NCBI GenBank assembly: GCA_021151805.1 | Contig: JAGKWN010000052.1 | Location: 1 to 27,541 of the forward strand | Direction of reading: 5' to 3' | Origin: Cytophagaceae bacterium | GTDB lineage: Bacteria > Bacteroidota > Bacteroidia > Cytophagales > Cytophagaceae | DNA: 27,541 bases | Shown here: positions 1 through 6,622 of the stretch, piece by piece | How positions within the stretch are numbered: the first letter of the stretch is position 1 | How the letters are laid out: each line of letters starts with the position of its first letter | The notes under the pieces: generated by a model | What the model was told of the DNA's origin: nothing | Databases searched by the model: none | What the model saw: the letters and a program-made list of their open reading frames with translations, nothing else | Program-made: the position numbers and the translations under genes

Positions 1-890
1 GTAACTGCATTTTCAACAACTAATTCTTTTTCCTCTTTGGGGATTATAATTTTATCAATATTGTCAATAGCCTCTTTAATCTTTTTTTCTAAATCTTTTA
101 CCAAATCATTAATTTCATCGAAATCAATTTTAGTAAGAAAATTGTTGTGCGCAATTATACAACGCAATTCATACAAGCGATTCCATTTTTTATTCAAATA
201 ATCATCTTCACAATTAACATATAACTTGAAATATCGCTCCCAATTGGATTTGGGAATATATTCTTTTAACGAATCTAAAGTCAACTCAGATATCTGCTTA
301 CAATTTTTCAGTTGTTTAAACAAGTTGTTAATATCATGCGTTTGATAAGGTTTAAATAGGAAGTCTGCCAATTGAATAAAATCCGTTTCGTGCAAAAAAT
401 TTGTATTTTCCTCCTTACCTTTTCTTTTCAAAGTAGATTTGACTTCATTTGGAATGGTTTCATTAGCCCAGTTTATTCCTACGTTTGTAAGCATAAATGT
501 AGTGATAAGCTTGCGCAATAAATTCTCAATTTTATTTATTTCAGGATATGCTTTTATTGAATAATAATTAGAGATATCATCCCATAATACATTTACATTT
601 CCTTCTGCTCTATATATCTGCTCTCTAATTATTTTCAGCAAATCAATGAAACTAGAAATTATTAATTCATCTGTACCTGTAATTTTTATTTTAAAATAAC
701 GTTGTTCTTTGTCTTTAACATCACTTGTAAAAATCTCGTATTTAAATTCATGCCCATTATAAAGTAATAAATCTTTTTTTATAGTTAGAGAAGAATTTGT
801 TTCAAGTAATTTATTAAAAGACTCCGTAGTGTCACAAAAAGCCCCTTTATGTTTTATCATTACTAAATATTCAACTCTGTAATCTTTCAT
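1..890 (-). CDS. HEPN-like domain protein, partial (C-terminus beyond window)
   Basis: The minus-strand frame is open from an ATG at 888-890 to the window edge (296 full codons, no stop), so the C-terminus is missing. I do not recognise a named family. Near residues 251-258 the protein reads ELRCIIAHNN, an R-x4-H motif inside predicted helices; this is the signature of HEPN domains, which are often RNases or nucleotide-modifying enzymes in toxin-antitoxin and antiphage systems. The N-terminal ~100 residues (MKDYRVEYLV...) alternate strand and helix; the middle is helical. There is no signal peptide or membrane segment, so it is probably cytosolic. It starts 17 nt after the stop of the upstream membrane-protein gene, which suggests co-transcription. 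Composition is clearly more AT-rich than most genes to the right. The HEPN assignment is inference from one motif plus helical context; an unrelated helical protein is possible. Confidence 0.72.
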   Translation of the reverse strand, partial: MKDYRVEYLVMIKHKGAFCDTTESFNKLLETNSSLTIKKDLLLYNGHEFKYEIFTSDVKDKEQRYFKIKITGTDELIISSFIDLLKIIREQIYRAEGNVNVLWDDISNYYSIKAYPEINKIENLLRKLITTFMLTNVGINWANETIPNEVKSTLKRKGKEENTNFLHETDFIQLADFLFKPYQTHDINNLFKQLKNCKQISELTLDSLKEYIPKSNWERYFKLYVNCEDDYLNKKWNRLYELRCIIAHNNFLTKIDFDEINDLVKDLEKKIKEAIDNIDKIIIPKEEKELVVENAV

Positions 891-907
891 AATTTATTTT
901 TGAATAT

Positions 908-1798
908 TTAAAGTACAATAGAATAAAACATATAATACATTTCTACTGCTTGTCTTTTATATAAACGCATATAGCTCCAAATCATTATTGGCACTATGCA
1001 TGTATAACATATTAATATTTGAAAAATTTGAACATCTATAATACTTCCCCAAAATAAATGGGCAGAAATTCTAAGAAGAACATATACTGAAAATGCGCCT
1101 GCTATGTTCCTAGAAAACCCTGACAAGTTTACAAAATGTTTGATATTTTTTGTACAAGAGGGGTGTCGCGCATTTATATAGGAGGACACGAGCCAATAAT
1201 AATCTTTTGGACTTACTTCATATCCGAATACGGAATTGATTTTATTTTGAAATTTATCTCTAAATTTAACCTCAAAAGGTTTTCGATAATTTATGCTTAT
1301 AGTACCTAATAATAAAGTATTTGTTATAAAACGATAAATTGAATATAATATAAATTGAATAAAAACAAATATTGCTCGATACCAATGAGATTGGTTTATC
1401 CTTAATTTGTAATTTCGAATTGGTCGGGGCATGAATAAATTTTCTGTTGGATTTCTGAAAAAACGCTTAATTTTAAGCTTGGCCATAAAACTAGAAAAAG
1501 CCGATATAATGTGACCTGTTAAATAGCAAAAAATTATAAATATGAGAAATGTAACAATGCCGTAACCTCCGCTAGGCTTGAAATAAATAAAATCTAAAAA
1601 ATAATTCAATTTGAAATTCAATCCAGCATCTTCAATTCCCTTTAAGGATTTATGTTCGGACAAATATCTCAAAATTTTTGAACAATCATAATCTATTATT
1701 ATTAATGCAAAGAAAAAAAATCCCGGTAAAATGTATCCAAATATGTCATACAAACCAAGTGACTGTTTGACTTCTACTACTTTTTCGTCTAATCCCAT
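908..1798 (-). CDS. polytopic membrane protein, unknown family
   Basis: This 296-residue protein has no function I can name. Hydrophobic segments lie at about residues 17-37 (after the motif LGLYDIFGYILPGF), 80-102, 141-165, 232-252 and 257-278, giving about five membrane spans. A basic loop at 106-136 (KLKIKRFFRNP...RPIRNYKLR) and a polar stretch at 170-225 lie between them. There is no cleavable signal peptide, so the inner membrane is likely. It is the first gene of a minus-strand pair with the HEPN-like gene 17 nt downstream. The very high AT content, lysine and isoleucine richness and the flanking repeat mosaic suggest recent acquisition. A membrane effector or sensor working with the HEPN-like partner is a reasonable guess from gene order only. 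Confidence 0.75.
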   Translation of the reverse strand: MGLDEKVVEVKQSLGLYDIFGYILPGFFFFALIIIDYDCSKILRYLSEHKSLKGIEDAGLNFKLNYFLDFIYFKPSGGYGIVTFLIFIIFCYLTGHIISAFSSFMAKLKIKRFFRNPTENLFMPRPIRNYKLRINQSHWYRAIFVFIQFILYSIYRFITNTLLLGTISINYRKPFEVKFRDKFQNKINSVFGYEVSPKDYYWLVSSYINARHPSCTKNIKHFVNLSGFSRNIAGAFSVYVLLRISAHLFWGSIIDVQIFQILICYTCIVPIMIWSYMRLYKRQAVEMYYMFYSIVL

Positions 1799-1885
1799 TT
1801 AAAATAATATAGTTATGATTATGATAAATATAACATTTTATGCATTTTTTATAACACCCAGCCCAGCTCTTCGGAATTTCCACCC

Positions 1886-2045
1886 CAAGTTGGCGTTCTC
1901 AACTCTCACCTTCCCACGACTCAACCCGCTGTTGTGCCAACGGCCAACAGTCCATTACTCTATCCTACCAGCTAAATCATTTAACATCACAGAGCTGAGG
2001 CTTGTTGGCCGCTGGCGCAACAAGAGGTAAAAGTTGTTCAGATCA
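1886..2045. repeat. dispersed repeat family A, copy 1
   Basis: About 160 bp that recurs at 2735-2893 and 13411-13568. It contains two hairpins, H1 at 1929-1950 and H2 at 2001-2024, separated by 50 nt. H1 has arms CTGTTG and CAACAG enclosing GCC-AAC-GGC with one bulged T. H2 has arms CTTGTTG and CAACAAG enclosing GCC-GCT-GGC with one bulged G on the other arm. H2 is close to the reverse complement of H1, so the element is a pair of inverted, bulged hairpins resembling a BIME (paired REP). The open frame through it is a by-product and not a gene. Confidence 0.85.
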
Positions 2046-2063
2046 TTACAAACAAAAAACCAA

Positions 2064-2184
2064 CTGGCGCCAGTCTTCAGACTGGTGTCTATCATTCCGC
2101 AGTCTTTGACTGCAATTGTATAATACTAGTCTAAGACTAGAAAATAAAAGGTACTTGCCTCCGCTGCGCTCAGACTAGCACCAG
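2064..2184. repeat. dispersed hairpin repeat family B, copy 1
   Basis: A 121-bp element starting with the palindrome CTGGCGCCAG and ending in GACTAGCACCAG. Its first 12 bases and the reverse complement of its last 12 match at 10 positions, so it has imperfect terminal inverted repeats. Inside are short hairpins: CCAGTC-loop-GACTGG (2070-2085), GCAGTC-ttt-GACTGC (2099-2113) and CTAGTC-taa-GACTAG. No target-site duplication is visible. A truncated gene fragment begins about six bases after its right end. Confidence 0.8.
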
Positions 2185-2189
2185 AGCCG

Positions 2190-2333
2190 ACCGCCAACCA
2201 GATTACAGGAGCATCTGTTGTAAAATTAAATAACCAGGATATAACAGCAACCTACAACAATCAACTCGTTCATTCACCCCCATTTCGTTTACCTTATGTA
2301 TGCATGGGTTTTATTTTCGGCATTAGTTTTTAG
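2190..2333 (+). pseudogene. 3' fragment of a paralogue of the barrel-like protein at 14902-15837
   Basis: The last 47 codons and stop of a gene closely related to the secreted protein at 14902-15837 are preserved here in frame, beginning TANQITG and ending PYVCMGFIFGISF. By eye 42 of 47 residues are identical and 15 of 144 bases differ, mostly at third positions, which suggests selection acted before truncation. Everything upstream is missing: the homology begins about six bases after repeat B copy 1, so the 5' part was removed or replaced at the repeat junction. There is no start codon and no sign that it is expressed. Confidence 0.9.
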
Positions 2334-2427
2334 TGAACAGCCTCGCATCTTGGTGGAGTCTACAGAGCAGACATAATTCCATTTCATTTATTAATAATTA
2401 TTTCAGGACCGTCGGTGAACATAAATC

Positions 2428-2526
2428 AATTCAATAACACATCACAGATACAGTTTATAGGCGAATCAGGAAGATATCATTCTTTCATTTATCAAACATT
2501 TACTGCCTGAGAACTCCGACAAGGCT
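2428..2526. repeat. dispersed repeat family D, copy 1
   Basis: About 100 bp with the motifs AATTCAATAACACAT at the left and GAACTCCGACAAGG at the right. It matches 11127-11233 in the same order and spacing, with the right half again at 13572-13633. The copies are diverged and the boundaries approximate. The following 2527-2734 contains no gene or repeat that I can support. Confidence 0.55.
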
Positions 2527-2734
2527 GCTCAGGTTAGTGTTCAGTAGATAATATATTCAATGATTCCGTCATGGTTGAGTGACCTTTACCTGAATCAATG
2601 TGCTAGACTTTTTACCTTTACATTTTGCCCCCAACAGGTATTAATATGACTTTTACAGTTTTTTCTTTAAAAGTCTAAATCTGATATTTACTATTCGAAA
2701 TGTTTTGATTTGATAAATTATAGTTTTTTCATCC

Positions 2735-2893
2735 TAAGTTGGCGTCATCAACTCTCACCTTCCCACGACTCAACCTGCTGTTGTGTCAACGACCAACAGC
2801 GCACAACTCTATCCTACCAGCTAAATTATTTAACATCACAGAGTAGAGGCTTGTTGGCCGCTGGCACAACAAGAGGTAAAAGCTGTTCAGATC
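2735..2893. repeat. dispersed repeat family A, copy 2
   Basis: Second copy of the paired-hairpin element. H1 is at 2778-2799 and H2 at 2850-2873. Compared with copy 1, the inner H1 stem has changed from GCC/GGC to GTC/GAC, a C-G to T-A double change that keeps pairing, and the single difference in H2 falls on the unpaired bulge (G to A). Open frames across this copy on both strands are not protein-like and are rejected. Confidence 0.85.
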
Positions 2894-2905
2894 AGAGTAA
2901 ACAAA

Positions 2906-2929
2906 AAAATCCGGCTCTCGCCGGATTTT
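2906..2929. terminator. bidirectional rho-independent terminator
   Basis: A 10-bp perfect stem (AAAATCCGGC paired with GCCGGATTTT) with a four-base loop and flanking T and A tracts. On the minus strand it follows the orphan gene tail at 2958-3146 by about 28 nt, with a T run after the stem, as expected of its original terminator. Confidence 0.8.
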
Positions 2930-2957
2930 CCTTTTTACCATCCGCGGCGGCTGACTG

Positions 2958-3146
2958 CTATTCATACACAATCTTTCCCTGCATTTCTTCGCCGACACGG
3001 TCGAGAAATTGTAAGAGGAAATACAGATCAGCAGCGAGCTGATGTAATTCGCTTGGTTGTGAATCTTCGCAGCCACGGCGGAGTGACTCATAACGGGGTG
3101 ATGACGCAGGAATAAGCAATGACAATGCGATAGAACATCGTTTAAA
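2958..3146 (-). pseudogene. orphan C-terminal gene fragment, unknown family
   Basis: On the minus strand a protein-like frame ends at a TAG at 2958-2960 and reads, near its end, ELHQLAADLYFLLQ followed by FLDRVGEEMQGKIVYE. The amphipathic helix-like pattern, charged tail and terminator just downstream suggest the 3' end of a real gene. Upstream the frame meets a stop at 3147-3149 and no ATG lies between, so the 5' part is missing. I do not recognise the family. The longer overlapping frame on the same strand is a shadow running through repeat A. Confidence 0.55.
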
Positions 3147-3265
3147 TTATGGTTCAGATAGGTTTGATTGTAACACATATTGATCGTTAATTTCTGCAAA
3201 CAGCCTACATCATTCATTTGGCGACAAAGCCGAACTATGCATGGCAAAAATAAATATGCACCTTT

Positions 3266-4267
3266 TCATTCCTTTGCATTATTCATCGCCTGGTAAATAA
3301 GAGGCAGGTATTTAGCTACAAAATTGTAGGATTGCCAACCGGCGTTTTCTACGTTCCACCATTGATGATTGACAACAATCACGCATTTAAGATCCGGAAA
3401 AACAAGTAAAAATTGGCCTGCATAGCCTAAACAATAGTTTACTTTTTCGGTCTCATATGTTGTCTGGTACCAGCACAGACCAACCTTTGAATTCGGAAGT
3501 CCCCATGACATTTCTCTTTTTAAGCTTCCATCGTAAAGCAAAGCTATATAGGAATCGGAAATAATATGTGAACCATTCACCACTCCTTTGTGTATGAGCA
3601 GGCTTCCGATCTTAGCAAGATCTACCGCCCGCAGTGCGAAGTTAATGCCGGCACCATCGTAATAGCCGTCACGTAATTTCTCCCAATGGTACTCTGTAAT
3701 GCCTAATGGTTTAAATAAATATTCGTTTGCAAAATCTGCGGTTTCCATTTTAGTGGCTTTTGTTACGATAGCCGACAATAGATGTGTAGCCGGAGAATTG
3801 TACCGATACTCTTTACCAGGGTCCGATAACAAGGGTTGCGCAAGCAAAAATGCGCTGGGGTTTGGATTGCTCATCCATACACTCATTTTACTCCATTCTT
3901 CAAAATCTGCCAGCCCGCTAGTGTGGTTCATAACATGCGGGATCGTAATGCGCTTTTTTGCAGGATATATATCCTTAGCTAATTCAGGAAAAAAATCAGT
4001 GAGCGGTTGATCCAGACTTTGCAGATATCCTTTATCCAACGCAATACCTACCAGCAGTGACATTACGCTTTTGGTGATAGACTTTACATCCAGTAGATCC
4101 TTTTCTGTCTTACCATTATAGAATTGTTTGAAAATAGTCTGATCATTTTTTATCACTACTACCGAATACAAACCTTTATCAGACAATAGCTCGGGCAGTT
4201 GCAGCGAATCATTAGCCAGAATAACTATAGGTAAAACCGCAAAAAAAACAAAAAGATTTTTTTTCAT
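3266..4267 (-). CDS. secreted serine hydrolase, beta-lactamase (class C/PBP-like) family
   Basis: This 333-residue protein starts with a signal peptide (MKKNLFVFFAVLPIVILAND). The catalytic S-x-x-K motif is S63-I-T-K66, followed by ITIPHVMNHTSGL at 107-119, a family landmark. The second motif is Y156-N-S in EYRYNSPATHLLSAIV, a variant seen in 6-aminohexanoate-dimer-hydrolase-like members. The third is probably GYAGQF near 280, replacing the classical K/H-T-G. Length and order fit a complete single-domain enzyme acting on an ester or amide in the periplasm; the substrate cannot be read from sequence. It is monocistronic by position. A broken close relative lies at 24101-24416 on the same strand. 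Confidence 0.92.
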   Translation of the reverse strand: MKKNLFVFFAVLPIVILANDSLQLPELLSDKGLYSVVVIKNDQTIFKQFYNGKTEKDLLDVKSITKSVMSLLVGIALDKGYLQSLDQPLTDFFPELAKDIYPAKKRITIPHVMNHTSGLADFEEWSKMSVWMSNPNPSAFLLAQPLLSDPGKEYRYNSPATHLLSAIVTKATKMETADFANEYLFKPLGITEYHWEKLRDGYYDGAGINFALRAVDLAKIGSLLIHKGVVNGSHIISDSYIALLYDGSLKREMSWGLPNSKVGLCWYQTTYETEKVNYCLGYAGQFLLVFPDLKCVIVVNHQWWNVENAGWQSYNFVAKYLPLIYQAMNNAKE

Positions 4268-4494
4268 AATATAAAAGTGTTGGTTAACTATTTGCTTCCT
4301 TATTTAACAAAAATTTAAGTTCATGCTGATGGAAGTATCAGCATTATTTTATAGTGCAAAATATTCATCTCCGAAAAACATAACCTCTTGAAGAAAATTC
4401 TACTCTTGAATATATGTATTTTTACCTATGTTGCAAAAGACCTATTAGAATTGAAATGGCTGTACACGGCATAATTCCTACCTGGCGCCCGAAA

Positions 4495-4531
4495 ACAAAA
4501 TGCCCCGGCAATAGTCGCCAGGGCATTTTGT
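4495..4531. terminator. terminator of the TerB-LysM-lipoprotein unit
   Basis: An 11-bp perfect stem, ACAAAATGCCC paired with GGGCATTTTGT, with a loop of about 15 bases. On the minus strand a T-rich tail follows. It lies 24 nt beyond the stop of the lipoprotein gene at 4555. Confidence 0.82.
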
Positions 4532-4554
4532 TAAGCAATATTCATTTCGCTCTA

Positions 4555-5007
4555 TCAATCTTCTTTCAACGTCATTTCAGAACCATCTGCTGCCTGCAAT
4601 ACGATCTTCTCTTTACTGAGATCCATAATGGTAAAATTTTCTGAAACATCTTTCCCTTCAAAATGCATGATCAATGTATGACTTCCTTCTGTAGCCCACG
4701 TACCGGTTGATGTCTGCTCAGCATCTGTAATAGAGAATCTGCCATCGTTGAAGAAACTCAACGTCTCATCTTTTTCTTCGGAAGTAGTTTTTACTTTATC
4801 TCCCGAAGCATCCGTTTGTCTGGCTATATGCCACTTCTTACTCGTTGATCCGGCAAGAAGCTCTGCAATATTGTCCTTAACATCTTCTGCCTTTTTTGTG
4901 CCTTTGGTTGCTTCTGCAGTTGCTGTGCTTTCTTTTTTATCTCCGCATGATACCGCAAAAATCACAAAAAGAAAAAGTGCACTAATTTGAATAATAAATC
5001 TTTTCAT
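4555..5007 (-). CDS. lipoprotein with lipocalin-like C-terminal domain
   Basis: A 150-residue protein with a lipoprotein signal: the hydrophobic stretch ends in FAVSC, placing the lipidated cysteine at residue 21, followed by GDKKES. A low-complexity linker of A, T, K and E spans roughly 24-45. The rest (KKWHIARQTDASGDK...SFFNDGRFSITD...GTWATEGSHTLIMHF) has the strand pattern of lipocalin-like domains common in Bacteroidota lipoproteins. It is last in a three-gene minus-strand unit, 10 nt after the LysM gene. Its role is unknown; an envelope-anchored small-ligand or stress protein is speculative. Confidence 0.85.
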   Translation of the reverse strand: MKRFIIQISALFLFVIFAVSCGDKKESTATAEATKGTKKAEDVKDNIAELLAGSTSKKWHIARQTDASGDKVKTTSEEKDETLSFFNDGRFSITDAEQTSTGTWATEGSHTLIMHFEGKDVSENFTIMDLSKEKIVLQAADGSEMTLKED

Positions 5008-5017
5008 AGCTGTTACA

Positions 5018-5275
5018 TTAAATTTTTGGAATAATAATCTTTTGTCCGGGATGAATCAGATCCGGATCTTTAATGACATCCTGATTGGCTTCGTAAATCG
5101 TTTTCCATTTCATAGGATCTCCATAAAAATGTTTGGCAATTTTAGAAAGCGAGTCACCGCTTACGATTGTATATTCCTGCGCCTGGCTTACAGGTGCACC
5201 AGTAGATACCGGCTTGTCAGCCTTAGTCTCTACTTTCTTTTCAACGCCTTTGTTGAAGAAATCCATTAGTCCCAT
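5018..5275 (-). CDS. small LysM-domain protein
   Basis: An 85-residue protein made of a charged N-terminal third (MGLMDFFNKGVEKKVETK) and one C-terminal LysM domain at about 34-84: YTIVSGDSLSKIAKHFYGDP, then WKTIYEANQDVIKDPDLIHP and GQKIIIP. LysM usually binds N-acetylglucosamine-containing glycans, but no signal peptide is present. The layout resembles the LysM part of cytoplasmic YgaU/Kbp (BON plus LysM) without the BON domain. It lies 45 nt downstream of the TerB-like gene and 10 nt upstream of the lipoprotein gene, so co-transcription is likely. Confidence 0.9.
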   Translation of the reverse strand: MGLMDFFNKGVEKKVETKADKPVSTGAPVSQAQEYTIVSGDSLSKIAKHFYGDPMKWKTIYEANQDVIKDPDLIHPGQKIIIPKI

Positions 5276-5320
5276 AGTTGTACTTGTTTATATAAAATCG
5301 TTCGTAAAAGATTTTTAAGT

Positions 5321-6055
5321 TTAAGCTTTTTGCTTTTGCTGAATCGCGCGGCTGATGATGGAACCTAATCCACCATACCCTCTTCCGCCACTCAGGTTGC
5401 CAAATATGGAACCCAGTCCGCCTGCTCTGCTGCCGAATAATGAACCTAACAAACTTCCACCTAATGCTCCGCCTAAACCACCGGTTCTTACATTCCCCGA
5501 CTGCGAGCGACCACGAACCATTTTAGATAATATCAATGGCGCGGCCAACCCAAGCAAACCTTTTACAATACTGCTTACTGGTATATTGGCATTTTTAAGT
5601 ATATCAGTAATTCCTGTTTTTTCTAAAAAGCCTTTATCTGTTGCTTCTTCAGGAGAAGTGACTGCCACATTGCTTTTTTCTACTACGTTTGCCAATGCCT
5701 GTGTTTGCTGCTGAGAAATGCCCAGGTACAAACATATGCCATTGATTTTTTCCTGTTCCTCCGCGGTATATTTCCCGTCAGATTTTGCAAAAGAAATAAT
5801 GTCAGTAATGAGTGCAAAACGCAGGTCGCTTTGTTTCAGAATATCCAGGTATTCGGATAATCTCAGGTTCAGATTGTCTTTTGCAGCATCTTCAGCGATT
5901 TGTGGATCTATGCCTGCGGCTTCCGCTAATGTTGTCAGATATTCCAATTCATCTTCGGTGGCAATACGATCAGCTGTGGCAACCGATGCAATAATACCTA
6001 TATACGCTTGTTTTTCTTCTGCTGTATATTCATCTAATAATCCAGTGTATTCCAT
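5321..6055 (-). CDS. TerB-like domain protein with glycine-rich C-terminus
   Basis: This 244-residue protein has a helical N-terminal domain at about 10-130 that resembles the tellurite-resistance TerB fold: two related acidic-helix segments (IGIIASVATADRIATEDELE and ITDIISFAKSDGKYTAEEQE). Residues about 155-180 are hydrophobic (SIVKGLLGLAAPLILSKMV), and the tail at 190-235 is glycine-rich (GGLGGALGGSLLGSLFGS). No signal peptide. TerB-like domains are associated with metal or membrane stress systems, but the biochemical role is unclear. It is the first gene of the unit with LysM and lipoprotein genes. Confidence 0.78.
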   Translation of the reverse strand: MEYTGLLDEYTAEEKQAYIGIIASVATADRIATEDELEYLTTLAEAAGIDPQIAEDAAKDNLNLRLSEYLDILKQSDLRFALITDIISFAKSDGKYTAEEQEKINGICLYLGISQQQTQALANVVEKSNVAVTSPEEATDKGFLEKTGITDILKNANIPVSSIVKGLLGLAAPLILSKMVRGRSQSGNVRTGGLGGALGGSLLGSLFGSRAGGLGSIFGNLSGGRGYGGLGSIISRAIQQKQKA

Positions 6056-6165
6056 ATCCAGTTCAGGTTAAAATTTTGATAATGAAATTTAGTCGAAAAA
6101 GACAACTGGGGTTTTATATAAAATTGTAAACTACTTTCATTTAAACACTATTCTAAAAATTTCCG

Positions 6166-6236
6166 GCCTTGTCAGAGTTCCCAAGACGGCAGAAAATGTA
6201 CAATAGGATAATTTCTCTTGGTTTCCGACAAGCCTG
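6166..6236. repeat. dispersed repeat family C, copy 1 (diverged)
   Basis: The left motif CTTGTCAGAGTTCCCAAG and right motif TTTCCGACAAGCCT bracket about 70 bp. The same order occurs at 11009-11085, 12207-12282 and 14634-14710. Assignment rests on the two ends; the centre has diverged. Confidence 0.5.
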
Positions 6237-6286
6237 CGTCAGCTTGCCGGAGACCTGGAAATAATATTTTCCCATCAACACATAAT

Positions 6287-6560
6287 TACTTTCCGGGAAC
6301 CGACAAAGGCGAGATTCTCCAGGCTTATGTACCCGGAACGTGCCAAAGCAAAGGGATTACAAAACACAGTATTATTTTATTTACAATTACTGCTGATGGT
6401 TGGATGGAAGATATAAAAGTAAGCCAGGGTGTAAACATTGTGCTGCACAAGTAAGTGATGCGTACAATTAAACTGATCTCCTTTTCAAGTCCGGCAATGT
6501 TAACGGAAAACCTCAAAGTATCTGTGTAAAGCAAAGGGTTAAGTTTACTCTTCAAACTGA
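6287..6560 (+). pseudogene. decayed TonB C-terminal domain
   Basis: Pieces of a TonB C-terminal domain can be read across three plus-strand frames in the right order: YFPGTDKGEILQ (6287 on), LMYPERAKAKGLQ (6324-6362, another frame), FTITADGWMEDIKVSQGVN (back in the first), VMRTIKLISFSSP, then VNGKPQSICVKQRVKF. These match the family pattern FPGG...YP..AK.KG..G.V.V.F.I..DG...D.KV..G, then NGKPV.V....F. At least three frameshifts and an in-frame stop make it a pseudogene. The 5' part of the protein is not visible. A related relic lies at 20367-20520. Confidence 0.85.
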
Positions 6561-6598
6561 CAACATAAAATCAGGCGCTCGCCGGATTTTATGTTGTC
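6559..6598. terminator. bidirectional terminator between TonB relic and SDR gene
   Basis: A 14-bp perfect inverted repeat (GACAACATAAAATC with GATTTTATGTTGTC) encloses a 12-base GC-rich centre that can pair further (GGCG with CGCC). It sits 24 nt past the SDR stop on the minus strand and directly after the decayed TonB gene on the plus strand. Confidence 0.85.
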
Positions 6599-6622
6599 AG
6601 GACATTGCCTTCCGAATATAAA

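Noticed and set aside
1815..2030. 71-codon plus-strand open frame
   Set aside because: Lies almost wholly in repeat A copy 1; the same peptide pattern recurs, broken, at the other copies.
1886..2893. CRISPR-like array from the recurring hairpins
   Set aside because: Only two copies in the cluster, spaced by hundreds of bases with unrelated content; not a regular repeat-spacer array.
2786..3247. 153-codon minus-strand open frame and an opposing plus-strand frame at 2710-3042
   Set aside because: Both cross repeat A copy 2 and a terminator; composition is not protein-like, and the real gene tail is in another frame.
6218..6454. 78-codon plus-strand frame as an intact gene
   Set aside because: Its start lies in repeat C and its second half is one frame of a TonB C-terminal domain that continues in other frames, so it is a relic.
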